DNA of 48,930 nucleotides from Moduliflexus sp964602655 (GTDB lineage: Bacteria > Moduliflexota > Moduliflexia > Moduliflexales > Moduliflexaceae). The translations under genes were made by a program, and so were the position numbers. Below, in pieces: positions 16,870-24,396 of the stretch. The notes below the pieces were generated by a model. It was not told the origin of the DNA, searched no databases, and saw only the letters and a list, made by a program, of their open reading frames with translations. The number at the start of each line of letters is the position of its first letter. Within the stretch, counting starts at the first letter, position 1. The DNA is taken from positions 1 through 48,930 of the forward strand of contig CAZRSF010000046.1 in assembly GCA_964602655.1 (NCBI GenBank), given 5' to 3'.

Positions 16870-17590
16870 TTATACGATTGGAATTGTCGTCGAAGGGACA
16901 ACAGATCGGATTGTCATAGACGCGGCTCTTCAGAGCATTCTTGGAGGGCAAACCTATACAATCACGCAACTACAGCCGGAATCAAGCGATGGGTTCGCGC
17001 AGGGAGGATTCGGTTCTACTGGCTGCGGGTGGGGCGGCGTCTATCAATGGTGCAGGCAACTTGTGAGTATGGGAGGAGAACTCGCCAAACATCCTTCTTT
17101 GCAACGATTTGATTTTATCATTCTCCATCTGGATGCCGATGTCGCCGAAAAAAGGTATCGTGACGCCAATATTGTTAACCCGGTATATGACGATCTGCCC
17201 TGCGCAAGACCATGTCCTCCGGCAGGTGACAGTGTGCAAGCTCTTCAACGAGTTGTCTCAGGCTGGCTTGATTTGTCCGAACTTCCCCGACCATTCGTTA
17301 TGTGCATTCCCTCAAAATGTATCGAAACCTGGGTTGGCGTTGCGCTATATGCTCAAAACGAGAACGCACTCTTAAACGACATCGAATGTAAAGCAGATAT
17401 AGAGAATTACCTTGCTCAAAAACCAGCAAGGGAACGGTTAATTAGAAATAGAAACGGTACAATGAAAAAGATTACCGCGAGATATTCCGAAGAATCAGGC
17501 CGAATCGCGCGTCAATGGGAGTATATCACCCATCATTGTCAGCAAGCTCGCATATTTACCGAACGCATCATCGCGATAGCCTCTCACTGA
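16862..17590 (+). CDS. Toprim-like protein paired with the AAA ATPase
   Basis: A 242-residue protein with a Toprim-type active-site layout: the Glu in IVVEGTTD (E11, with D15) and the Asp pair in IILHLDADV (D91, D93). A conserved-looking IPSKCIETWVGVAL follows near residue 143. Such domains cleave nucleic acid or hydrolyse phosphodiesters in OLD, PARIS AriB and DUF4276-type partners. The ATG at 16862 lies inside the end of the ATPase gene with GGAGGGG seven bases upstream, so translation is coupled. Likely the effector of the pair. The family name is not certain. Confidence 0.75.
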   Translation: MSDYTIGIVVEGTTDRIVIDAALQSILGGQTYTITQLQPESSDGFAQGGFGSTGCGWGGVYQWCRQLVSMGGELAKHPSLQRFDFIILHLDADVAEKRYRDANIVNPVYDDLPCARPCPPAGDSVQALQRVVSGWLDLSELPRPFVMCIPSKCIETWVGVALYAQNENALLNDIECKADIENYLAQKPARERLIRNRNGTMKKITARYSEESGRIARQWEYITHHCQQARIFTERIIAIASH

Positions 17591-17617
17591 GATTGTGGCT
17601 ACGCACAGTGCTTCAAT

Positions 17618-17642
17618 GATGCGCTTGCAGGCGACTTCGCAA
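17618..17642 (+). repeat. Direct repeat flanking the ATPase-Toprim pair
   Basis: A 25-base block (core CGCTTGCAG then CGACTTCGCAA) that matches 15398-15422 at 23 of 25 positions in the same orientation. The two copies enclose the ATPase and Toprim genes. Both copies read xRLQxTSQR in one frame, so they may be fragments of one duplicated gene end rather than attachment sites. Confidence 0.65.
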
Positions 17643-17668
17643 AGGGTATAGATAAAAAGGAGTTTTGT

Positions 17669-17746
17669 ATGATTGATGTCAAACAAGTCACATCAGTTGC
17701 CATGAAAACGGCGGCAGACTTTTTCGCAGAGCAAAAATGTTTATAG
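17669..17746 (+). pseudogene. 25-codon reading frame, probable N-terminal gene fragment
   Basis: Starts with a good AAGGAG site eight bases before the ATG and encodes MIDVKQVTSVAMKTAADFF and six more residues. It overlaps the next gene's ATG by 10 bp. The peptide looks like the first helix of a small protein whose remainder is gone. It could now act as a leader that delivers ribosomes to the MTHFR-like start, which has no good site of its own. Confidence 0.45.
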
Positions 17747-18663
17747 ATAAAATACTCCATGACCTATCAGGCGCGATGCTGTATGGCATTACGCCGCCAA
17801 AAGAAAAAACCGCGAAAGAAAAACTGCTGACCATTACGGAAAAGCGCACCAATCGCATCAACAATTTGCATTGCGATGCGCTGGTCGTGTATGATATTCA
17901 GGATGAAAGCAGCCGCACCAATGAAGCGAGGCCATTCGAATATTTCCCGACGCTTGACCCGTTGAGTTATGCCACGACCTATCATGCGAGACTCGATTGC
18001 CAAAAGATCATTTATCACGTTGTCGGGAAATATACCGAGGAGGAATTGCGCCATCGCATCGCCGAATGCGCCGCGCAGAATTACCTTTCTGTGTTTGTTG
18101 GCGCGGCCTCAAACAGCCAACGGACGCGAATCAAGCTGGCTGACGCCTACGCCCTCTGGAATGCCGCGCCGCAGCAGCAAGGCGGACTCGGCGGGGTTGT
18201 CATTCCTGAGCGGCATCGCAGCAAGCAGGATGAACACCTGCGCATTCTTGAAAAACAACGGCGCGGATGTTCATTTTTTATTTCGCAATGCGTGTGCAAT
18301 CTCGAAATCGTCAAGAATTTCATCTCTGATTATTGCTGGGAAATTGAGGATCGCGGCGAGAAAAACGCGTATATGATTTTCACGTTGTCCATTTGCGGCT
18401 CGACCGAAACCTTGCGCCTGATGAATTGGCTTGGGATCGATATTCCCAAATGGCTGAAAAATGATTTGGCGCGTTCGAAAGATATTCTTGAATCGTCAAT
18501 CAAATTGAATCTCAACATCGCGAAAGACTTGTATGAGTATTGCCGCGAAAAACATTTAGCGTGCGGCTTTAACGTGGAAAGCATCTCGCCAAAGAAAGAG
18601 GAAATCGCGGCAACGGAGATTCTTTTTCATGAGCTAAAAAAACATCTCGCAGCATGCGAATAG
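17737..18663 (+). CDS. Methylenetetrahydrofolate reductase-like TIM-barrel protein
   Basis: A 308-residue protein whose layout fits the MTHFR (MetF) barrel. It has an early ITPPK strand with conserved prolines, an ALVVYDIQDE strand, a strand-loop with KIIYHVVGKYTEEEL where MetF proteins refer to the folate/flavin site, VFVGAAS, and GGVVIPERH(...)EHLRILEKQRRGCSFFISQCVCN where MetF has its late barrel strands. Catalytic residues cannot be confirmed by eye, and it could be a related flavin-free enzyme. The ATG has only a weak ribosome site and overlaps the upstream 25-codon frame. It stands among gene fragments rather than with methionine or folate genes. Confidence 0.65.
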   Translation: MFIDKILHDLSGAMLYGITPPKEKTAKEKLLTITEKRTNRINNLHCDALVVYDIQDESSRTNEARPFEYFPTLDPLSYATTYHARLDCQKIIYHVVGKYTEEELRHRIAECAAQNYLSVFVGAASNSQRTRIKLADAYALWNAAPQQQGGLGGVVIPERHRSKQDEHLRILEKQRRGCSFFISQCVCNLEIVKNFISDYCWEIEDRGEKNAYMIFTLSICGSTETLRLMNWLGIDIPKWLKNDLARSKDILESSIKLNLNIAKDLYEYCREKHLACGFNVESISPKKEEIAATEILFHELKKHLAACE

Positions 18664-18675
18664 AAGGAATAATAC

Positions 18676-18894
18676 ATGAATCTTGCTGAACTACACAATG
18701 CCATCTCGTCTTTTTTAGAGCATTCGACCAGTAACAGGATTTCAGAGTCAGGCGGAATAAAAATCTACGACGCCCCTTTACTTGGCGTCGCGTCAGGAGA
18801 TGATCCGCTGTTTCTTTCGTTAAAAGAGTGCGAGGCTGCCGGAGAATTTTATGCCACCGTCAATATGGTAATTGTGGCAGGAAGGAAATGCTGA
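18676..18894 (+). pseudogene. N-terminal fragment of an epoxyqueuosine-reductase-like Fe-S protein
   Basis: A 72-residue frame with AGAAGGA upstream. Residues 29-45, KIYDAPLLGVASGDDPL, match the N-terminal signature of 4Fe-4S reductases related to QueG. These normally continue for 200 or more residues with FlPF and CxxC-type Fe-S motifs. Here the protein derails after LKECEAAGEF and stops at VIVAGRKC, so no metal site is left. I call it a truncated gene. Confidence 0.6.
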
Positions 18895-18960
18895 TCAGAG
18901 TCATTCCGTGTAGAGGTTCGTTGTTGAATGAACTATCAATGTAAGATGGAGGGAATTTCT

Positions 18961-19437
18961 ATGGGGATGAAGGAATTTAAAAAGGCCATAGAATTGATTG
19001 AAGAAGATGGCAGCGGTGATTTTGAAGAGCCAAAGTCTCCGGCGCTTGTGCAGGCTGCCGAACAACGATTGGGTGTCACCTTTCCGCCTACGTATAAAGA
19101 GTTTTTACTCCAGTTAGGCTGTGGGGATATTGCAGGAGTCGAATTCTATGGCCTGATTGATGACAATTTTGATCAATCCTCAGTACCGAATGGCATTTGG
19201 CTTACTTTAAATGTGCGAGCACAGTCTAACCTGGATTTGGCCTTGATCTTAATTGAAGAATCCATGGAAGGTTATTACGCAATAGATACTTCTCGGAGAG
19301 ATGCTGCCGGAGAATGCCCGGTAGTTGATTGGATTCCAACCGTCCCGACTTCGCAATTAGAGATGATTGCCTCTGATTTTGGTACATTTTTCTTTGAAGA
19401 AGTCAAGTTCGCTCTTGAGAATGAAAACAAAAAATAG
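18961..19437 (+). CDS. SMI1/KNR4 (SUKH) domain protein
   Basis: A 158-residue acidic protein with the SUKH fold signature: ALVQAAEQRLGVTFPPTYKEFL, then LGCGDIAGVEFYGL. In bacteria these domains are common immunity proteins for polymorphic or contact-dependent toxins, where they bind and neutralise the nuclease or deaminase. No matching toxin gene is adjacent, so this may be an orphan immunity gene. The ATG at 18961 has GGAGGG seven bases upstream, which favours it over ATG 18928. Base use is more A/T-rich than the core genes around it. Confidence 0.85.
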   Translation: MGMKEFKKAIELIEEDGSGDFEEPKSPALVQAAEQRLGVTFPPTYKEFLLQLGCGDIAGVEFYGLIDDNFDQSSVPNGIWLTLNVRAQSNLDLALILIEESMEGYYAIDTSRRDAAGECPVVDWIPTVPTSQLEMIASDFGTFFFEEVKFALENENKK

Positions 19438-19455
19438 ATGATAATACAAAAACCA

Positions 19456-19484
19456 GTAGAGACGCCCAGCCGGGGCGTCTCTAC
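19456..19484. repeat. Palindromic repeat, GTAGAGACG family
   Basis: GTAGAGACGCCCAGCCGGGG followed by CGTCTCTAC. It forms a 29-bp hairpin just after the SUKH gene and may help end its transcript. One of several copies (compare 5947-5975). Confidence 0.85.
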
Positions 19485-19507
19485 AAATTTTGCGGAGAAT
19501 CGAAGTG

Positions 19508-19543
19508 TTATTCCAGCCCCAAATAGGTGTCGTAGGTGAGTAC
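19508..19543 (-). pseudogene. Relic of the 3' end of an ABC-F ATPase gene
   Basis: On the minus strand this reads VLTYDTYLGLE-stop. The intact ABC-F gene at 22648 ends HLTYDTYLGLE-stop. The two differ mainly at silent positions (GGG/GGA for Gly, ACC/ACG for Thr, TAC/TAT for Tyr), which shows selection on protein before decay. The match stops at the palindromic repeat that begins at 19549. Confidence 0.6.
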
Positions 19544-19548
19544 GACAG

Positions 19549-19581
19549 AACCCTGCCAGGGTTTCAAACCCTGGCAGGGTT
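19549..19581. repeat. Palindromic repeat, TTCGAA-centred family (copy 3)
   Basis: AACCCTGCCAGGGTTTC and its mirror, with a one-base change in the centre (TTTCAAAC). It abuts the ABC-F relic and precedes the 3' end of the aspartic-protease-like lipoprotein gene. Confidence 0.88.
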
Positions 19582-19606
19582 GGATTCAATGCTGATGAAT
19601 TCTGTT

Positions 19607-20998
19607 TTACTGAGAAAAAATCATGTTCATCTCCGAAAAATCAATTGTCCAGGTATAATGACGAAGATAGTTATGACTGATCAGGCCATCCACAATAAAG
19701 CCGAGATTGCGGTATAACTCTGGCGGAAATATGCCATACCCGCCGTAGGTTTGTTCGTGAATCATGGTTCCTAATCCAAGTTTTTCGATAGGAAAATACC
19801 CGATATCCAGAGAAATTTTTCCAGCGCCACTCTCCCCTTCAACCTTCGTCGTTTTCGGGATCGAAATATTCGCCAGACGCAGCGTTTGCGCGGGTGCGGT
19901 GAATGCCGCCTTCCCGTCATCATCTTCCAGGCCGGAATCCACCAAAAAGGTTAAATTCTCCTGGGCATTCAGATGGCCTTTTGCGATGATAAAATGAGTA
20001 GCCATCAGCATAAATGGAATTCGCGCAACGATCTTTTCATTCCGTGTGTGTTCGTTCTCTGCCACTTGTTGATTTTTGGGACGCAAAATCAATTGTTGAT
20101 TCAGATAATCGAGCGTTGGCAAAAATTGGCGCAATACCCCTGTCCCCAGGCAGCACCGGCTTTCTGGACGAATCGAAACAGGAAGATTGCGAATGACCGT
20201 TTCTCCGATTTTCAGCGACGCGGCTCGCGCATACCCGGATTGCGCCGTATTTCCGCCAGCGAATGTGCCTGTGAATGAGGAAATCATTTCGATTCCAAGC
20301 GAATCGGCAAGCTCCTGAGGAATCGAGAAGAGGTCGCCGCCCGTATCAATATAGGCTTGCACTGGCGTTCCATTGATTTCAACCGTAATCGTCGGCAGTT
20401 TATGCGCCTCGGCTTGTAGAAAAGGAATGACATCCTCTTGACGGCCATTCCAGGCAATCTGATACGGCTGCTCCTGTCCAAACGCTTTCATCATGCCCCA
20501 GAGCGAGAGAATGCTTTCAAGGTCGGCGCCCATCTTTTCGAAAACCTCGTCCATGCCGTTGAATAATTCAAGGCTTTTGGCATATTGATTGGTTTGGTAA
20601 TAGATAAACGTCAGATAAATTTCCGGTTCCAGCCGTTTTAAGACATCTCCGTTCGCGCGTTCGATACAGGTTCTCGCCAGTGTTTCAGCGCGATCATAAT
20701 GGCCTGCGAGATACTCGATTTGCGCGAGCAAAAGCATGGCCTCTGCCGAAGCGTCAGGCGCGTTGACTAACGAAGTCAATAGCTCTGCGGCTCTATTGAA
20801 ATCTCCCGCATCAAATAATGTGTGCGCCAATGCCAGGCTGACCGATTCGTTTTTTTGCTGTGCGGCATGTTTTTCTTCTAACACTCGAAGGTCGTTTAAC
20901 ACGTCGCTTCGATATTTTTCTTTTCCAGCAGAACATCCGACCATTACCAATGCGATAAACAACAACAACCATTGTTTCTTTTCGAATGAACCCATCAT
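19607..20998 (-). CDS. Lipoprotein with TPR-like region and two retropepsin-like active-site motifs
   Basis: A 463-residue protein with a lipoprotein signal (hydrophobic 10-21, candidate lipidated C22). Residues about 50-170 are helical TPR-like repeats. From about 200 on there are two aspartyl-protease-like units of the retropepsin/gag type: VQAYIDTGGD (D218-T-G220) followed by a SGY flap-like segment, and LTFLVDSGLED (D354-S-G356). Retropepsins work as dimers of one DTG each, whereas here both motifs are in one chain, pepsin-like. It is probably anchored in the periplasm. AGGAG is seven bases from the ATG at 20998. Function and cleavage target are unknown. Confidence 0.8.
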   Translation of the reverse strand: MMGSFEKKQWLLLFIALVMVGCSAGKEKYRSDVLNDLRVLEEKHAAQQKNESVSLALAHTLFDAGDFNRAAELLTSLVNAPDASAEAMLLLAQIEYLAGHYDRAETLARTCIERANGDVLKRLEPEIYLTFIYYQTNQYAKSLELFNGMDEVFEKMGADLESILSLWGMMKAFGQEQPYQIAWNGRQEDVIPFLQAEAHKLPTITVEINGTPVQAYIDTGGDLFSIPQELADSLGIEMISSFTGTFAGGNTAQSGYARAASLKIGETVIRNLPVSIRPESRCCLGTGVLRQFLPTLDYLNQQLILRPKNQQVAENEHTRNEKIVARIPFMLMATHFIIAKGHLNAQENLTFLVDSGLEDDDGKAAFTAPAQTLRLANISIPKTTKVEGESGAGKISLDIGYFPIEKLGLGTMIHEQTYGGYGIFPPELYRNLGFIVDGLISHNYLRHYTWTIDFSEMNMIFSQ

Positions 20999-21265
20999 TG
21001 TTATGCTCCTGTGTTTCGAATATGAGAAGAGAAGGCTGGCGAAAACCGGCTTCTGTTCCTATATTCCCGTTGTGATTCGTGCAACATGATCGAACAATAT
21101 CATCGGGAATTAAGAACGATAAAAAACAATGATTCGTCAATTAGCCGTTGGTCAGATTTTCAGCGGAAAATGCGTGTCCATTGGATGTACGACGTTCGTC
21201 GAATAGGCTATTTCGGGGATAAACTTTGGTCGAATGCAGGGCGATTTTCCCGTCATTGCGAGGAT

Positions 21266-22261
21266 TTACGATTCAGGTTCTTCAGGCGGCAGCAAAGACG
21301 CATCTCGAAAACGGGAGAGTAGTTCATACCGTCTGCTGACGCCGACTTTTTGAAAAATTTTACTGATATGCGCTTTAACCGTTCCGACAGAAATATACAA
21401 TGCCTCTCCGATCTGAGCGTTACTGTCGCCTCGCAAAACAAGTCGCAATACGTCTTGTTCGCGCGGCGAAAGATGGTATGATTCACAAAGACGTTCCATC
21501 GATATCGCGTCTTCGGAGTCTTTCGGGCGCGCTGCGTTTTCCTGAGAAGCGCCGGAAGAGGGGAGCAGATAATATTGAAGAAAATGCGCTGCAAACAAAA
21601 GACTGAATCCGCAATAGATGATGGGATATAATGTTTTTCCCTGGCCGAGTTCCAGCAGTATTCCCCCTTGAGAAGACGAATGAATGTCAATGCCTCGTAG
21701 CAGCAATTCATACGCGAGCAGCACGAATGAACACCCCAATAAGATCAGCCACTTTTTCGTAAATTTTTTTTGGGGACTTTCCGGGATATTGCGATAATGC
21801 CGAATTCCATATCCGAAACCATACAGCATGACAGGGACAAGGATCACTGTTTCGAATTGTTCTAAGGAAAGTCCCTCAATGCTGTTGGCGAAGGATGTGA
21901 ATAAAAAAGTGCCGATAGAAATGCCGGCAAACACGCCGATCCGTCGTTTCCATCCAGCATGGCGACAAACGGCGAGAACGCAGGCCGGGACAGCAATCAT
22001 CAACAGATACATTCCCAAAGAGGAGAGCGATTGGAACAGAGAAACGATTGCTGCCGCATCCTCCTTCATATTCGTTCGAATATACGCTGAGAACATATCC
22101 GAACCGACCACCAGACTGAAGGCAAGATAACAAAATAGATACGCGGCGATAAAAGCTTCTCGGGATTTGAGCGCGGCGGCGACGGTAATTCCTAACGAAA
22201 GAATGCCGATTGAAAATGTCGCAAAAAAGTAGAAAACGTAGAAATGTTCCATCGAAATCAT
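21266..22261 (-). CDS. Membrane-embedded LuxR-family regulator
   Basis: A 331-residue protein with about seven N-terminal hydrophobic helices (residues 5-235) and a C-terminal LuxR/FixJ helix-turn-helix (residues about 268-325: LSPREQDVLRLVLRGDSNAQIG, then GTVKAHISKIFQKVGV). The DNA-binding domain is thus tethered to the membrane by a linker rich in Ser, Glu and Pro. No phosphoacceptor domain is visible, so the membrane part is probably the sensor. It is upstream of the aspartic-protease-like lipoprotein in the same direction with a 267-bp gap. A regulatory link between them is possible but unproven. Confidence 0.85.
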   Translation of the reverse strand: MISMEHFYVFYFFATFSIGILSLGITVAAALKSREAFIAAYLFCYLAFSLVVGSDMFSAYIRTNMKEDAAAIVSLFQSLSSLGMYLLMIAVPACVLAVCRHAGWKRRIGVFAGISIGTFLFTSFANSIEGLSLEQFETVILVPVMLYGFGYGIRHYRNIPESPQKKFTKKWLILLGCSFVLLAYELLLRGIDIHSSSQGGILLELGQGKTLYPIIYCGFSLLFAAHFLQYYLLPSSGASQENAARPKDSEDAISMERLCESYHLSPREQDVLRLVLRGDSNAQIGEALYISVGTVKAHISKIFQKVGVSRRYELLSRFRDASLLPPEEPES

Positions 22262-22352
22262 GTCAAATATTGGAGCTATTTATGATAAACCGCCCGTCTT
22301 CATATCCGACAATCCGCTTGATGCCATTCAATCGAAGAGGCTCCCCTGTCAG

Positions 22353-22609
22353 CAGGGCTGTTACGTTCTAAAATATGCCGTCCAGTCCAGTCATAAATGG
22401 CCGGACTCAAAGTTCAAGCAGGCTGAAGCCCGCTGAAACGCTGGACAGGGCGCTTCAGCGTCCTTCGCCTTTGAGACTGGCGATTTATCGCCAGCCGGCA
22501 GCGAGAACGTGTCATTGCGAGCGAGCGCCAGCGACGAAGCAATCCCTGGATTCCAGCGAGATTGCTTCGTCGTTATCACTCCTCGCAATGACAGAACGTA
22601 ACAGCCCTG
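22353..22609. repeat. Mosaic repeat bounded by a 17-bp perfect inverted repeat
   Basis: The outer arms CAGGGCTGTTACGTTCT (22353-22369) and their exact complement (22593-22609) enclose smaller palindromes. These are CTGGCGATTTATCGCCAG (22478-22495) and a long pair beginning GTCATTGCGAGCGAGCG (22511-22544) that is matched by 22560-22592, a CATTGCGAG-type repeat seen in many bacteria. A half GTAGAGACG repeat follows. No gene is visible in 22262-22647. Confidence 0.75.
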
Positions 22610-22647
22610 TAGGGGGGCGTCTCTCCAATTTTTGTATCACCGAATCG

Positions 22648-24231
22648 TTATTCCAGTCCCAAATACGTGTCATAGGTCAGATGATTTTCTTTGACCATGT
22701 TGGCGTCGAGGTCAATGACGCGGTTGGCGACGGTTTGGTTGAATTCATGGTCGTGCGAGGTAAACAGCACCGTTCCGCTGAAGCGAATCAGGCCGTCGTT
22801 GACGGCGGTAATGCTTTCCAAATCGAGATGGTTCGTCGGATTATCGAGCAGCAAGACGTTCGCGCCTGACAGCATCATTTTAATGAGCATACAGCGCACT
22901 TTCTCGCCTCCCGACAGCACGCTCGCTTTTTTCAACGCGTCGTCGCCGGAAAAGAGCATTTTCCCTAAATATCCGCGCAAAAACGATTCGTACTGATCGG
23001 GCGAATGCGGGCGCACCCAGTCGAGCAGCGTCACGTCCGTCCCCTCGAAATATTTCGTGTTATCACGCGGCAGGTAGGCTTGCGAGGTCGTGACACCCCA
23101 GAAAATTTTCCCGGAATCTGGCTGAATTTCTCCCATCAAGAGTTGAAACAGCGTGGTGGTTGCAATATCGTTTTCGCTGAGGAGAATCACCTTATCCCCT
23201 TTATTAATGGTGAAACTCAGTTTGTCGAGAATGGTCACGCCGTCAATCGTTTTGCTGAGTCCTTCGACCCGCAGAATGTCTTTGCCGGCTTCCCGGTTCG
23301 GCGCAAAATGCACATACGGATATTTGCGCGACGAAAGCGGCAGATCGTCCAACTGCAATTTTTCAAGCTGCTTTTGCCGCGACGTGGCCTGTTTCGATTT
23401 CGACGCATTGGCGCGAAACCGCAGGATAAAGGCGGTCAGGTCTTTGGCTTTTTCTTCGTCTTTCTTCTTTTGATTGCTCCGCAGCGTCTGCGCTAACTCG
23501 CTCGACATGCGCCAGAAATCGTAATTGCCCGCGTACACGGTGATTTTGCCGAAGTCAATATCGGCCATGTGCGTACAGACTTTATTGAGAAAATGCCGGT
23601 CGTGGGACACCACGATGACCGTTTGCTCGAACGTCAGCAGGAAGTTTTCCAACCAGGCAATCGCCTTGATGTCAAGGTGGTTAGTCGGTTCATCCAGCAG
23701 CAGAATGTCGGGATTTCCAAACAGCGCTTGCGCTAACAGGACTTTCACCTTTTCCCCGCCGGTCAACGCGCTCATCTTCTGTTCGAGATACTCCGCGCCC
23801 AGCCCCAATCCCGCGAGAATCGTCGCCGCTTCGGATTCCGCTTCCCAGCCGTTCATCTCGGCAAACTCGGTTTCCAATTCCGAAGCGCGGATGCCGTCTG
23901 CATCCGAGAAATATTGCTTCAGGTATAATTTATCTTTTTCGACCATGATGTCGTATAATTTCTTATTACCCATCAAGACGGTGTGTAAGACCGTAAATTC
24001 GTCGAATTCGTAGTGGTCTTGTTTCAAGACCGAAATGCGGTCGCCGGGCGTGATGTCAATCGTGCCGGTGTTCGCCTCAAGTTCGCCGGAGAGCAGCTTC
24101 AGGAACGTTGACTTGCCCGAGCCGTTCGCGCCGATCAACCCATAGCAGTTGCCGGGCGTAAATTTGATATTGACGCGCTCGAACAGTTTTTTCCCGCTGA
24201 AACTCAACCCGATATTATTCGTACTAATCAT
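22648..24231 (-). CDS. ABC-F ATPase, YbiT-like
   Basis: A 527-residue soluble protein with two ABC domains and no membrane part, the ABC-F pattern. First domain: Walker A GANGSGKS (34-41), signature LTGGEKVKV, Walker B ILLLDEPTNHLD. A charged linker follows (KKKDEEKAKDLTAFILRF). Second domain: an atypical P-loop region around LLSENDIATTTLF in place of a normal Walker A, signature LSGGEKVRC and VLLLDNPTNHLD, where Asn replaces the usual Glu. Length and this degenerate second site match YbiT-type proteins, which act on the ribosome. GAGG precedes the ATG at 24231. A diverged relic of a similar 3' end lies at 19508. Confidence 0.92.
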   Translation of the reverse strand: MISTNNIGLSFSGKKLFERVNIKFTPGNCYGLIGANGSGKSTFLKLLSGELEANTGTIDITPGDRISVLKQDHYEFDEFTVLHTVLMGNKKLYDIMVEKDKLYLKQYFSDADGIRASELETEFAEMNGWEAESEAATILAGLGLGAEYLEQKMSALTGGEKVKVLLAQALFGNPDILLLDEPTNHLDIKAIAWLENFLLTFEQTVIVVSHDRHFLNKVCTHMADIDFGKITVYAGNYDFWRMSSELAQTLRSNQKKKDEEKAKDLTAFILRFRANASKSKQATSRQKQLEKLQLDDLPLSSRKYPYVHFAPNREAGKDILRVEGLSKTIDGVTILDKLSFTINKGDKVILLSENDIATTTLFQLLMGEIQPDSGKIFWGVTTSQAYLPRDNTKYFEGTDVTLLDWVRPHSPDQYESFLRGYLGKMLFSGDDALKKASVLSGGEKVRCMLIKMMLSGANVLLLDNPTNHLDLESITAVNDGLIRFSGTVLFTSHDHEFNQTVANRVIDLDANMVKENHLTYDTYLGLE

Positions 24232-24396
24232 GCTGAACCTCAAAAATGTAGATAGATGTGTGAAAAATATTCGATTTCGCGGCGATGATATGAAGGGGCG
24301 TTTCAGCGTCAAGACAAAACGTCTGCGCGCCGTAACTTTTCATTATAGCGCGGCGAAACACCGTTTCGCCGCACAACGCGATTTTCGAAGCGAACC

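Noticed and set aside
15398..17642. Calling the direct repeats phage or integron attachment sites
   Set aside because: No integrase gene is present, and both copies read as the same peptide, so duplicated gene ends explain them as well.
22653..24013. Plus-strand frames opposite the ABC-F gene
   Set aside because: Compositional shadows; the minus-strand protein has all ABC-F motifs.
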